From positions 682,001 to 746,000 of the forward strand of contig JAPWFG010000024.1 in assembly GCA_028015205.1 (NCBI GenBank): DNA of 64,000 bases, in the 5' to 3' direction. Of the stretch, positions 44,499 through 56,384 are shown in pieces. Position 1 is the stretch's first letter. Each line of letters opens with the position of its first letter. Source of the stretch: Mytilisepta virgata (Eukaryota; Mollusca; Bivalvia; Mytilida; Mytilidae). Under the pieces are notes generated by a model. The model did not search any database. It had not been told where the DNA came from and saw only the letters and a list, made by a program, of their open reading frames with translations. Both the position numbers and the translations under genes were made by a program.

Positions 44499-44634
44499 GA
44501 AACAATACGAAATGTAGAAATCTAGACAGCTATCGTAAAAATATGTTGAGTGCTAATGCATACATGTATTTCAAAAGCTAATTGAATGGATCTTCATATA
44601 CTCGGTTCATGTAGAACACTAATTTATAAATAAA

Positions 44635-46456
44635 CAACTTTATTGCATAATAAAAACCTCAAGAGGTTAAGCAAACACAAACATACAAAAACAATGAACA
44701 TGTAACTACATACAAATGGATACAACCAAAGATATTAAAGTATTTACAAATATGTATGAATTTGACCAATGTGGATCTCATTGTCGCAACTCAAATGATT
44801 GCTTTACAAAATCAACAACCGTGGGCAAAACATCCATATTTGGGTTAAGTACAAAAATTAATTTATCAATGGCGTCAAGCTGGTTAAAATTAGCATATTT
44901 TATTTGTATTAAGTCAATAAATGTTCTTCTTATATTATTATTAATTTTACAATGAAAGAAGAAATGCGCTTCATCATCAATTATTTTGCATGATTTACAA
45001 AGTCTTTGTTCTCTTGGTATATTCTTGTATCTACCAAGTTCAATCTCTAGATTATGGTCACTAATACGTAGTTTGGTAAGTATTTTTCTACTATTAAAGT
45101 TTTGAAGATTTAAGTAGTCTGAAACATTAACATCAGACTTTAACTTGCTGTAAAGGTATAATTTCGAGGAAGCATCAAAGCTAGATATTTTATTTATTAT
45201 AAGTTCATCATATTTCTCTTGAATAGTTTTTTTGTTTTCTTTTTTTATGTGTAACTTATTAATTTCCTTAAAACTTTTATTGTCATTCTCAAAATTTTCA
45301 TAATCTATTTCGAATTCCGTCATAACAGATCTAGCAAAGCTATACCAAGTATACACACCATCTGTATGGAGATTTTTATTTAAATAGAGTGCTTCTTTTA
45401 CAAGAGGGTTTATATCTATACAGTTTAGTCTAGAAAAGTAGCAAATAACTTGTGTTTTAATAAAAGAATCTAGTGGTAATCTACCAAGTTCAGATTTTGC
45501 AGCAATATTACATGCTGTTTTTCTTACACCCAAAACACTTTTACAAAATTTATTGTGTACTTTTTCAAAAGCAGGCTTATCAGAAAATGATAGTATATCA
45601 ACATTTTTTCCACTTACATTAGATCTTTGAAGTGCTTTATACATTGAGAAATAATCATCCATATACCAGATCTCACTGTTATATAAAATTATAGGTCTGA
45701 TTAAATTGTCAAATAATTTACATGACAGTTCTACTGGTGTATGTTTGAAGTTAGACATATACTTTTTAATAGAGAATAGTGCTTTTAATCCCTTTTTAGA
45801 AAGTTCCTGAGATGACTTAAATTTTCCTGTATGACAAATAATAGTGCCTAAGAAGTTAAATTCCTTCACTTCATTTAATATATTATTTTTATAACAAAAA
45901 TTATTAGAGATAAAACTTGCCTTTGAGTTCTTTTGGAAAACAATAATTTTAGTTTTACTTGTATTGACTGTTAATTGCCATTTATGACAATACAATTCCA
46001 ACTTATTAAGTGCTTGCTGTAGTCCTGAGGCTGTTTCTGATAAAATTACCAGATCATCTGCAAAGCTTAATGTACTAAGATATGTCTTATCTAAACATAC
46101 AGGATCACAATGGTTATCAAATTCTGAATGCAAGTCATTAATGAAACAATTAAACAATGTGGGACTCAAGCTATCACCTTGCTTTACACCTCTTTTGATT
46201 TGAAAATAGTCTGAAAAAGTGTTTTCAATTTTAATTGAAGACTCACACGATTTATACATATCTTTAATAATGCTAAAAAGTTTAATGCCAACATTGTTTT
46301 CCCTCAATTTATACAGAAGTCCATCATGCCACACTGTATCAAAGGCACGTCTTAAATCAACAAAACAAGAAAATATTTTAGTCTTCTTTTTTGTTAAATA
46401 CTTGGTTATTAAAGATTTTAATATATAATAGGCACTGTGACCGGAAATACACAAAA
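44635..46456 (-). mobile_element. Non-LTR retrotransposon, 5'-truncated
   Basis: The minus strand carries an open frame from 46454 to 44778 and then a ~140-bp tail ending in a GCAATAAAGTTG-type signal near 44635. Nothing of an endonuclease or of the N-terminal third of the reverse transcriptase is present. The break lies just upstream of 46456, where a stop (TGA) and unrelated sequence begin. This 5' truncation is the usual result of incomplete target-primed reverse transcription. From ~44908 upward it is duplicated in tandem (see 49149-53398). Confidence 0.85.
44778..46454 (-). pseudogene. Reverse transcriptase (LINE ORF2 fragment)
   Basis: 558 open codons. The frame has no ATG at its start; the first codon is TTG, so this is a truncated reading frame, not an intact gene. 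RT motifs in order: FVDLRRAFDTVWH (A, residues 31-43), KRGVKQGDSLSP (B, 88-98), LSFADDLVIL with the catalytic FADD (C, 131-134), CHKWQLTVNTSKTK (D) and FNFLGT (E). The C-terminus has GRYKNIPREQRLC, then CKSCKIIDDEAHFFFHC, a zinc-knuckle-like CxxC...H...C typical of LINE ends, and finishes KQSFELRQ. The clade is of the CR1/Jockey/I type in general form; a tree would be needed. The catalytic Asp residues are intact, so decay is recent. Confidence 0.9.
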
Positions 46457-47158
46457 ACTTTACATAATGCCAAAATCACCCACTGTAACCTGTATACACA
46501 GGAGTTGATTGCACTTATAAAACGAAGCACTGTAAAATAAAAATGTGTATTTTGATAAAATATGCATTTTGTTATAGGTGATTGCGGTCATTACTGATGT
46601 TGCTAATTTCTATTATTGTTTTATGTCCTTTCAAATATCACAGCTAGATAAACATTTATCTGGAGTCTAATTTATAATGCTTTAATTTTTATTGAAATGA
46701 ATTTTATTTAGACATTTCAGCATTGAATTTTTTTATTCAACGTTTTGGATTGTATTGTTTCGCACTTGTATGCATATGTTATCGAAAATGACTATTTAAA
46801 CTAGGGTCCGAGATTCCTACATTTGTACCTGGCCAATCAATATGACAAAGGTCATTTAATGTCTTGTTGGCCTATTAAACTCATGGATTTTTCTTCATTA
46901 TTATATTATTATATTATGTGTATATTTATACTTTTACTAAATGCAAAATAAAAACAGACTAAAAATTTTTAAAAGTTAGAAATGCCCATTGTTTCGGCCA
47001 ATATGACTTGTTCACATCAGGTAGATATAAAATATGTTGACTCTTTAAAATCAAGAGCTAATCATTTAGTTATGTTCGGCTCTTGTCCTTTATACGACGT
47101 TTAAGTCGTTCTTGCCCTTTGAACGAGCTCACCAATACCACTTATATTCCTTGTATTA
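46457..47158. repeat. Spacer with Q repeat copy
   Basis: Upstream (minus sense) of the LINE break. No gene is seen at 46457-46900. 46920-47156 carries the Q repeat words GAAATGCCCATTGTTTCGGCC, GTTGACTCTTTAAAATC and CGTTTAAGTCGTTC, matching 10020-10330. Confidence 0.5.
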
Positions 47159-48190
47159 TACTCTTCAAAAAAAAAAAAAAAAGAAAAAAAAGAAACGCAA
47201 CATGTGAAAAAATATATTTTACTTCAAATTTTTAACATAATTTTAAATACAGAAATAAGCATTACATAACACTGAAATTTTGCACATAAGTTGTTTAGAC
47301 TTTAAAGTTTATTCAAATGTCAAAATTTAGTACAATAAAGCCCATAGCGTCAGATGACATCACTTGAAATTCAATATCTGCTGTTCCCACCATTAGCCCG
47401 CAACACAGCATTCAACCGTCTCGGGCATAGACTCGATCTATCGACGAAAACGGTCTTACGGAATTCTCACCCATTCTTGCTCAAGAGCCTGATGCAGTTC
47501 TTGCAGAGTTTGCGGCGATGGTTGACAACTGCACACTTGTCGATCCAAATCATCACATAGATGTTGTATCTGGAGTTTTAGACGGCCAGAGGAGCACTGT
47601 TACGTACTGGTTGGCTGGAAAGTCAACAGTAGCACGAGCTGTGTGTAGACAAGCGTTGTCGCGCTGAAAAATGTCCCTACTGAGGTTCATTGTGGGCAGC
47701 ATGTGTGGTTTCAAAACCTCATTTCTGTATCAAGCGGTGTTAAGGTTGTCTGGGATGTACACCAGTTGAGTTTTTAGGGCGTAGGATATGGCATCCAAAA
47801 TCATCACGCTTCCTCCGCCGAAATTGTCGATCTCAATGACGCAGTTCCTTGCAAACCTCATTCCGGCGTCTGTAGACACATCTACGGCCACCGCTTCTCT
47901 AAATCTTGAATCTTGATTCATCGCTAAACCAGACTCGCCTCCAATTTTGCAGGTCTCAGCACCTAACTATGTTGCTCCCCGGACCCTTGCATGTCGATGC
48001 CGGCGTGTCAGTTCTGCGCCAAAGTAAGGACGTCTGGCGCGTAAACGGTTTTCACGGAGACGGCTTCTGACTGTCTGTGCCGATATTCGTCGGAGACCTG
48101 GGACATTTGAAGCTGTTTCTGTTGCTGTCACGGTCCGGTTTCTCAGGTGAGGTACCCGGATGTAGCGATCTTGGGCTGCTCATGTGGTCA
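47159..48190 (-). mobile_element. Tc1-like transposon, truncated and decayed (copy 1)
   Basis: The terminal sequence CTCTTC, A-run, GAAACGCAAC follows a TA at 47159-47160. The other end is missing; Tc1 sequence stops about 48190, where the flank shared with 53841 starts. Read on the minus strand, pieces of a Tc1/mariner transposase appear in several frames: QDRYIRVPHLRNRTVTATET, RRISAQTVRSRLREN, then RRPYFGAELTRRHRHARV (DNA-binding part); WRRVWFSDESRF with the first catalytic Asp; the glycine-rich box as GGGSVMILDAISYALKTQL; and VYIPDNLNTA, FQRDNACLHTARA with the second Asp. Frameshifts and stops separate them, so it is inactive. Confidence 0.88.
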
Positions 48191-49148
48191 TAGGTAGCAG
48201 GCCACAAATGACATCATGACGTTCAAAACATACTTTTGAAAACAAAACATACATGCTCACAATAAACTGGCTTTGGTCATCTTGTTTTTCAGCCATACAT
48301 ATATGTATGAAATCCTCTTTTTCAGCAGATTTCATTTCACAAAATTAATTATAAAACTATTTTGACATAAAGTTTTACCAATGGCAGCAAATTGCACAAT
48401 TTTCTTCGAAATATCTGTAAAAGTACCTTACATACAAACGTTTGACTTCTAAAATGACGAATTTCTAAAATTTCAATCCCATAATCTTATATATTCCAAG
48501 AAAGTTCCAAATCTCCCGTTTCAATTAAGAGGGAAAAAAGTTGGTCCATTTCACCTTGTTTTTTTCAGCAAATTACTTCAGATTTTTCACATGTAAACAT
48601 CCCTTTGGTAAAACATTCAATATATTGGGATATACACTCTGAGACAATGCTGGGCAAATGATGATTCTAATACGGATGGGTGGGTGAATGTTAATAAAAT
48701 TATTAATAAAACACTTCTATGAACTATTCCTTATCTTTTGAATCTAATTCACTGATATATTAACCTTTATTCTTAATTGTCAGCAACTTAAACTTCAATA
48801 TAGAATATTATTTCTTTCATACAGGGAGGACAAAATTCGAAACTTACATAATAAAAATAAAAACATTTGTATACTGGTACCTTAAGAGTACTTTTATACA
48901 TATTTTATTTAAAGAATGGTATATTTCATTATTCTGCAGGTCTTTACGAATTCAAAACTCTCTCTTTTATCAAAATATGACTTATAATGAGTAAATAATA
49001 CCCATTTTAAATATTCATATTGACTCGGTACATGGGAAGTAACTCACAAAAATTTACAAGAAAATTAGAGTGTAAAAATTCTTTTTCTATGGTGACCATT
49101 TTGAGCATTTCATCACTTGAAAAGAATTTTTACGGATATAATTTGTCA
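48191..49148. other. Flank of the Tc1 remnant, copy 1
   Basis: AT-rich DNA with no gene. Part of it (about 48192-48890) recurs in diverged form at 53841-54290. Confidence 0.5.
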
Positions 49149-50703
49149 TTAAGTCAATAAATGTTCTTCTTATATTATTATTAATTTTACAATGAAAGAA
49201 GAAATGCGCTTCATCATCAATTATTTTGCATGATTTACAAAGTCTTTGTTCTCTTGGTTCTCTTGGTATATTCTTGTATCTACCAAGTTCAATCTCTAGA
49301 TTATGGTCACTAATACGTAGTTTGGTAAGTATTTTTCTACTATTAAAGTTTTGAAGATTTAAGTAGTCTGAAACATTAACATCAGACTTTAACTTGCTGT
49401 AAAGGTATAATTTCGAGGAAGCATCAAAGCTAGATATTTTATTTATTATAAGTTCATCATATTTCTCTTGAATAGTTTTTTTGTTTTCTTTTTTTATGTG
49501 TAACTTATTAATTTCCTTAAAACTTTTATTGTCATTCTCAAAATTTTCATAATCTATTTCGAATTCCGTCATAACAGATCTAGCAAAGCTATACCAAGTA
49601 TACACACCATCTGTATGGAGATTTTTATTTAAATAGAGTGCTTCTTTTACAAGAGGGTTTATATCTATACAGTTTAGTCTAGAAAAGTAGCAAATAACTT
49701 GTGTTTTAATAAAAGAATCTAGTGGTAATCTACCAAGTTCAGATTTTGCAGCAATATTACATGCTGTTTTTCTTACACCCAAAACACTTTTACAAAATTT
49801 ATTGTGTACTTTTTCAAAAGCAGGCTTATCAGAAAATGATAGTATATCAACATTTTTTCCACTTACATTAGATCTTTGAAGTGCTTTATACATTGAGAAA
49901 TAATCATCCATATACCAGATCTCACTGTTATATAAAATTATAGGTCTGATTAAATTGTCAAATAATTTACATGACAGTTCTACTGGTGTATGTTTGAAGT
50001 TAGACATATACTTTTTAATAGAGAATAGTGCTTTTAATCCCTTTTTAGAAAGTTCCTGAGATGACTTAAATTTTCCTGTATGACAAATAATAGTGCCTAA
50101 GAAGTTAAATTCCTTCACTTCATTTAATATATTATTTTTATAACAAAAATTATTAGAGATAAAACTTGCCTTTGAGTTCTTTTGGAAAACAATAATTTTA
50201 GTTTTACTTGTATTGACTGTTAATTGCCATTTATGACAATACAATTCCAACTTATTAAGTGCTTGCTGTAGTCCTGAGGCTGTTTCTGATAAAATTACCA
50301 GATCATCTGCAAAGCTTAATGTACTAAGATATGTCTTATCTAAACATACAGGATCACAATGGTTATCAAATTCTGAATGCAAGTCATTAATGAAACAATT
50401 AAACAATGTGGGACTCAAGCTATCACCTTGCTTTACACCTCTTTTGATTTGAAAATAGTCTGAAAAAGTGTTTTCAATTTTAATTGAAGACTCACACGAT
50501 TTATACATATCTTTAATAATGCTAAAAAGTTTAATGCCAACATTGTTTTCCCTCAATTTATACAGAAGTCCATCATGCCACACTGTATCAAAGGCACGTC
50601 TTAAATCAACAAAACAAGAAAATATTTTAGTCTTCTTTTTTGTTAAATACTTGGTTATTAAAGATTTTAATATATAATAGGCACTGTGACCGGAAATACA
50701 CAA
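49087..50703 (-). pseudogene. Reverse transcriptase, duplicated copy with fused end
   Basis: 538 open codons, the same as the frame at 44778-46454 from the TTG start through the zinc-knuckle. There are two differences. A 9-bp insertion repeats Pro-Arg-Glu (NIPREPREQRLC for NIPREQRLC), and the duplication break at 49149 replaces the last ~40 residues by MTNYIRKNSFQVMKC and a few more before a stop. RT catalytic motifs are unchanged (FADD at 131-134). It has no own promoter or start codon, so expression as a protein is unlikely. Confidence 0.88.
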
Positions 50704-53398
50704 AAACTTTACATAATGCCAAAATCACCCACTGTAACCTGTATACACAGGAGTTGATTGCACTTATAAAACGAAGCACTGTAAAATAAAAATGTGTATT
50801 TTGATAAAATATGCATTTTGTTATAGGTGATTGCGGTCATTACTGATGTTGCTAATTTCTATTATTGTTTTATGTCCTTTCAAATATCACAGCTAGATAA
50901 ACATTTATCTGGAGTCTAATTTATAATGCTTTAATTTTTATTGAAATGAATTTTATTTAGACATTTCAGCATTGAATTTTTTTATTCAACGTTTTGGATT
51001 GTATTGTTTCGCACTTGTATGCATATGTTATCGAAAATGACTATTTAAACTAGGGTCCGAGATTCCTACATTTGTACCTGGCCAATCAATATGACAAAGG
51101 TCATTTAATGTCTTGTTGGCCTATTAAACTCATGGATTTTTCTTCATTATTATATTATTATATTATGTGTATATTTATACTTTTACTAAATGCAAAATAA
51201 AAACAGACTAAAAATTTTTAAAAGTTAGAAATGCCCATTGTTTCGGCCAATATGACTTGTTCACATCAGGTAGATATAAAATATGTTGACTCTTTAAAAT
51301 CAAGAGCTAATCATTTAGTTATGTTCGGCTCTTGTCCTTTATACGACGTTTAAGTCGTTCTTGCCCTTTGAACGAGCTCACCAATACCACTTATATTCCT
51401 TGTATTATACTCTTCAAAAAAAAAAAAAAAAAGAAAAAAAAGAAACGCAACATGTGAAAAAATATATTTTACTTCAAATTTTTAACATAATTTTAAATAC
51501 AGAAATAAGCATTACATAACACTGAAATTTTGCACATAAGTTGTTTAGACTTTAAAGTTTATTCAAATGTCAAAATTTAGTACAATAAAGCCCATAGCGT
51601 CAGATGACATCACTTGAAATTCAATATCTGCTGTTCCCACCATTAGCCCGCAACACAGCATTCAACCGTCTCGGGCATAGACTCGATCTATCGACGAAAA
51701 CGGTCTTACGGAATTCTCACCCATTCTTGCTCAAGAGCCTGATGCAGTTCTTGCAGAGTTTGCGGCGATGGTTGACAACTGCACACTTGTCGATCCAAAT
51801 CATCACATAGATGTTGTATCTGGAGTTTTAGACGGCCAGAGGAGCACTGTTACGTACTGGTTGGCTGGAAAGTCAACAGTAGCACGAGCTGTGTGTAGAC
51901 AAGCGTTGTCGCGCTGAAAAATGTCCCTACTGAGGTTCATTGTGGGCAGCATGTGTGGTTTCAAAACCTCATTTCTGTATCAAGCGGTGTTAAGGTTGTC
52001 TGGGATGTACACCAGTTGAGTTTTTAGGGCGTAGGATATGGCATCCAAAATCATCACGCTTCCTCCGCCGAAATTGTCGATCTCAATGACGCAGTTCCTT
52101 GCAAACCTCATTCCGGCGTCTGTAGACACATCTACGGCCACCGCTTCTCTAAATCTTGAATCTTGATTCATCGCTAAACCAGACTCGCCTCCAATTTTGC
52201 AGGTCTCAGCACCTAACTATGTTGCTCCCCGGACCCTTGCATGTCGATGCCGGCGTGTCAGTTCTGCGCCAAAGTAAGGACGTCTGGCGCGTAAACGGTT
52301 TTCACGGAGACGGCTTCTGACTGTCTGTGCCGATATTCGTCGGAGACCTGGGACATTTGAAGCTGTTTCTGTTGCTGTCACGGTCCGGTTTCTCAGGTGA
52401 GGTACCCGGATGTAGCGATCTTGGGCTGCTCATGTGGTCATAGGTAGCAGGCCACAAATGACATCATGACGTTCAAAACATACTTTTGAAAACAAAACAT
52501 ACATGCTCACAATAAACTGGCTTTGGTCATCTTGTTTTTCAGCCATACATATATGTATGAAATCCTCTTTTTCAGCAGATTTCATTTCACAAAATTAATT
52601 ATAAAACTATTTTGACATAAAGTTTTACCAATGGCAGCAAATTGCACAATTTTCTTCGAAATATCTGTAAAAGTACCTTACATACAAACGTTTGACTTCT
52701 AAAATGACGAATTTCTAAAATTTCAATCCCATAATCTTATATATTCCAAGAAAGTTCCAAATCTCCCGTTTCAATTAAGAGGGAAAAAAGTTGGTCCATT
52801 TCACCTTGTTTTTTTCAGCAAATTACTTCAGATTTTTCACATGTAAACATCCCTTTGGTAAAACATTCAATATATTGGGATATACACTCTGAGACAATGC
52901 TGGGCAAATGATGATTCTAATACGGATGGGTGGGTGAATGTTAATAAAATTATTAATAAAACACTTCTATGAACTATTCCTTATCTTTTGAATCTAATTC
53001 ACTGATATATTAACCTTTATTCTTAATTGTCAGCAACTTAAACTTCAATATAGAATATTATTTCTTTCATACAGGGAGGACAAAATTCGAAACTTACATA
53101 ATAAAAATAAAAACATTTGTATACTGGTACCTTAAGAGTACTTTTATACATATTTTATTTAAAGAATGGTATATTTCATTATTCTGCAGGTCTTTACGAA
53201 TTCAAAACTCTCTCTTTTATCAAAATATGACTTATAATGAGTAAATAATACCCATTTTAAATATTCATATTGACTCGGTACATGGGAAGTAACTCACAAA
53301 AATTTACAAGAAAATTAGAGTGTAAAAATTCTTTTTCTATGGTGACCATTTTGAGCATTTCATCACTTGAAAAGAATTTTTACGGATATAATTTGTCA
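49149..53398. repeat. Tandem duplication, copy 2 (~4.25 kb)
   Basis: Second copy of 44908-49148, in direct orientation with no spacer. It starts TTAAGTCAATAAATG directly after ATAATTTGTCA, and at its far end ATAATTTGTCA continues into GATTCAGCTTTGAATGC, the original flank. There is at most one base of microhomology at the join. Contents repeat copy 1: LINE RT fragment, spacer with Q repeat, Tc1 remnant, flank. Confidence 0.93.
51408..52440 (-). mobile_element. Tc1-like transposon remnant, copy 2
   Basis: Duplicate of 47159-48190 with one more A in the terminal A-run. The transposase pieces and their breaks are the same, which shows that the decay came before the duplication. Confidence 0.88.
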
Positions 53399-53840
53399 GA
53401 TTCAGCTTTGAATGCACAATCCACCAACTTTTTTCATCTATTTATCTTTTCACGAAATGACGTGAATGGAGATATTACCGCCCCCCTTTTTAATTGTTAC
53501 CAAGTTACAGGTATTATAAATCTTTGGATAAAAATTGAAAGGAAATCTAATGAAAATATTTTGAATATAAATGCTTGTCTCCCTGCATAAAATGGATAGT
53601 GGAAAGTCTTTTTATGAACATTTAATGCATATAAACTATTGTGCTGCTCTTATGTTGTATCATTGTGGATTGTTAAAAAATACATACTATGGTTGTTATA
53701 AACATATAACAATTACGTCAAAAAAGATACCCCTTATATTTTAATTTTCAACAGTCAAATAAAATCATTAAATAAAATAATGATTTAAAGGATTTCATGG
53801 GAATATATATTACCTTCTAGGTGGCTACTGATAGCATTAA
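53399..53840. other. Single-copy flank: no feature seen
   Basis: AT-rich DNA beyond the end of the tandem duplication. The 106-codon plus frame (53270-53590) spans the duplication boundary and has no recognisable motif. Confidence 0.4.
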
Positions 53841-54290
53841 AGGTAGCAGGCCACAAATGACGGCATGACATTCAAAACATTCCAATCCCATAATCTTATA
53901 TATTCCCAAAAAGTCCCAAATCTCCCCTTCAATTAAGAGGGAAAAACTTTGGTCCATTTCACCTTGTTTTTACAGCAAATTACTCTCACATTTTTCACAT
54001 GTAAACATCCCTTTCGTAAAACGTTCAACACATTGGGATATACACTCTGAGACAATACTGGGCAAATGATGATTTTAATACGGATGGGTGTGTGAATGTT
54101 AAATAAATTATTAATGAAACTCTTCTATGAACTATTCCCTATTTTGTGAACCTAATTCACTGATATATTAACCTTTATTCTTAATTGTCAGCAACTTAAA
54201 CTTCAATATAGAATATTATTTCTTTTATACAGGGAGGAAAAAATTCGAAACTTACATATTAAAAAAAACATTGGTATTCTGGTACCATAG
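53841..54290. repeat. Older partial copy of the Tc1 flank
   Basis: AGGTAGCAGGCCACAAATGA, CCCATAATCTTATATATTCC, CATTTCACCTTGTTTTT, ATTGGGATATACACTCTGAG and ACTTAAACTTCAATATAGAA follow the order of 48192-48890 (and 52442-53140). Relative to those it has base changes throughout and lacks about 240 bp after ATTCAAAACAT. It carries no Tc1 sequence. It therefore predates the 4.24-kb duplication. Confidence 0.75.
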
Positions 54291-54443
54291 GTCAGCCAGA
54301 ACGTTGACGGTCAGCTGTTGAACCGGATTGCTGGTACCGTTGCAAGAGTTAGGAAATTGTACTCCGGTTGACATTATAAAGTTTAGTGACTGCATTCTTT
54401 GATTCACCGCCTGGAGACGACCAAGGACGATGTTAAAGGACAT
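54288..54443 (-). CDS. Possible short exon of unknown function
   Basis: A GC-richer minus-strand frame starts with ATG at 54441-54443 and reads MSFNIVLGRLQAVNQRMQSL, then NFIMSTGVQFPNSCNGTSNP and VQQLTVNVLADL, about 52 codons, before running into the repeated flank. A GC-rich stretch (GGCGGGATCGCGTTTG) lies just upstream in minus sense, as for a first exon. No clear splice donor ends it (the best is TATG|GTACC). No family is recognised. It could be a first exon of a gene on the minus strand or a fragment carried with a duplication. Confidence 0.3.
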
Positions 54444-54479
54444 CTTTTATTACAAAGCAAATGGCGGGATCGCGTTTGT

Positions 54480-55580
54480 TTATATGGAGATGTTTTGAAG
54501 ACCAATCATATTCAGAGAACCAAAGCCGCACTCGTGAGATAATCATTTTTTCCAACAAGGGTCGAGAGACGTAAATTGGCTAAAATCAGAAAATGTATTA
54601 TTTGGTATAAATTAATTTACCTGTTTTTCCTAATCTAAAAAATTTACATGAAGGTCAAATTCATACCGGACAAAAAGGAAGTCGCCCCCGTACGGAAATT
54701 GCTTGGGCGTTAATTATGCGTAGATATCTATATCTGTTTACATGAAATCGCATGCAGAGGTAATTTTGTGACAAAACAGCAGAATTAGTATAGTGACTGA
54801 GAAGCGATAATTTCAGGTGTCCTACTTTAAGATTTCCCTGGTTTTTAGGCAGACTGTACCGAAGACTATAAAAAATGTAGGATTCGACGCTTCTCAGTTG
54901 TGAATGTGCCTTTATACAATGAAAAACCCTTTGAAAATAAATTGCTTTTCTCCTTTTTAAGATTGCCCCAAATTTCCCTCATTTACAGGTGGATATAACG
55001 ACACATGACAAGCTATGGTCTTTCGTAAAAACGCAGTTGCGTAGATTTGTTCACGACAAGAAAAAAGAATGTTAGTTTATTCTTCGCTATTGACAGCATC
55101 ACATAGGCATTAGTATACGGTACATAACAGGAAGACATTTACTTGTAACGTTCCATTAGCAATCTTCTTAGCACAAGATTTTAGAAACCATTAGTTTCAA
55201 TATCCCGTTAGAAAATTATATTTCACTTTGATTGATGTAACGCTGGATGGAATATATTTTTGTCTTTTATCTCTCTATATTATGAGGTTAAACACAGCAT
55301 TTAAGACTGAGTGGCTTCCTGTAGCTGTGTTGTGTGATTTTGAAGCGTTGTACTTGGTGATTTGGTTGTGTTTCATGCCACTGCACATACTTTCTTTTTT
55401 GTATTCGTCAGATTTTTGCCTTTAATTAACAACCAATATTTAGCCAATGTTATGTACTACAATATTACTCTTATTTGGTATCTATAATTACATTATTAAT
55501 TGACAAAAATATGGTGTGGTAACTTTAAAACCCCAAACAAAACACGTGTTTCTCCACCGAGTCATGACAGAGATCTGTGA
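54480..55580. other. Intergenic segment: no feature seen
   Basis: No repeat family or exon recognised. The 65-codon frame at 55228-55425 has no domain. Confidence 0.4.
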
Positions 55581-55917
55581 CAAGCCGTTTTATAATTTAT
55601 TCTAACTTCAAGATATCTAATAAACTTTATAAGATATTTCCTATAGTTTATAAGCTATACAAGATATTTTATAAAGTATATAAGATATTTTATAAAAACT
55701 AGATTATATAAGATATCTTATATACTATATGAGATATCTTGAACTTAGAAGAAATAGTAAATTTTATAAAAACTAGATTATATAAGATATCTTATATACT
55801 ATATGAGATATCTTGAAGTTAGAATAAATAGTAAATCTTATAAAAACTAGATTATATAAGATATCTTATATATTGTATGAGATATCTTGACTTTAGAATA
55901 AATAGTAAACCGGCTTG
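55581..55917. mobile_element. MITE with a 74-bp tandem core
   Basis: The left end CAAGCCGTTTTATAATTTATTCTA-like (two blocks) faces the right end TAGAATAAATAGTAAACCGGCTTG. These are inverted termini of ~35 bp. Inside, AAAACTAGATTATATAAGAT recurs at ~55695, ~55769 and ~55843, a period of 74 bp. Each unit contains ATATAAGATATCTTATAT, itself a palindrome. Length is 337 bp. No clear target duplication. Confidence 0.78.
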
Positions 55918-55985
55918 CCATAGAAATCACTTACCTTTCTGGACCCCGCAATTGCATAAATTTAAGCAATGAGGTTTGTTTATTT

Positions 55986-55989
<4 letters not shown>

Positions 55990-56049
<60 letters not shown>
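55990..56049. repeat. (AT)n microsatellite, ~60 bp
   Basis: Uninterrupted AT dinucleotides. The 67-codon frame over it is an artefact. Confidence 0.95.
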
Positions 56050-56054
<5 letters not shown>

Positions 56055-56384
56055 CTACAAATTTTATCGTTGATCTCTTGGTTTTTTCCTGTAACAAACC
56101 CAGTGAATACGTATAACATCTTTCAAACACGTAGTACTCAAAGCTAATTTGCTTAAATCCAGGAGCACCACCAGTAACACATGGTATCTCAACATCTTTT
56201 GATAGACTTCATATTTTGTCTGGCCATTCCAATATCAACAATTTTATAAATCAGACAGTTTAAAACAGTTAGGGCATGGATTTATTAGTATCCTTCGAAT
56301 CATTTTTTATTCATGTCTGAAAATTTCAAAATGAAAAAATAACACGTGTTTTTAAACACCCACTAACAAGGCTATCAGCAGGTT

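Larger units (their letters stand above)
44908..49148. repeat. Tandem duplication, copy 1 (~4.24 kb)
   Basis: This segment and 49149-53398 are the same sequence read through by eye, apart from a 9-bp insertion (TTCTCTTGG duplicated near 49256) and one extra A in the poly-A run of the Tc1 end. The offset is 4240 bp before the 9-bp indel, 4249 after it and 4250 beyond the A run. Junction words: copy 1 starts at ATTAAGTCAATAAATG inside the LINE and ends at ATAATTTGTCA. It holds the LINE part, ~700 bp of spacer with a Q repeat, a Tc1 remnant and ~960 bp of flank. Confidence 0.93.

Noticed and set aside
44778..46454. Treating the RT frame as an intact gene with its own start
   Set aside because: The first codon is TTG, an in-frame stop lies a few codons upstream, and the endonuclease and N-terminal RT region are missing.
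47354..47560. 68-codon plus-strand frames over the Tc1 remnants (also 51604-51810)
   Set aside because: The minus strand carries the recognisable transposase pieces; the plus frame is their antisense.
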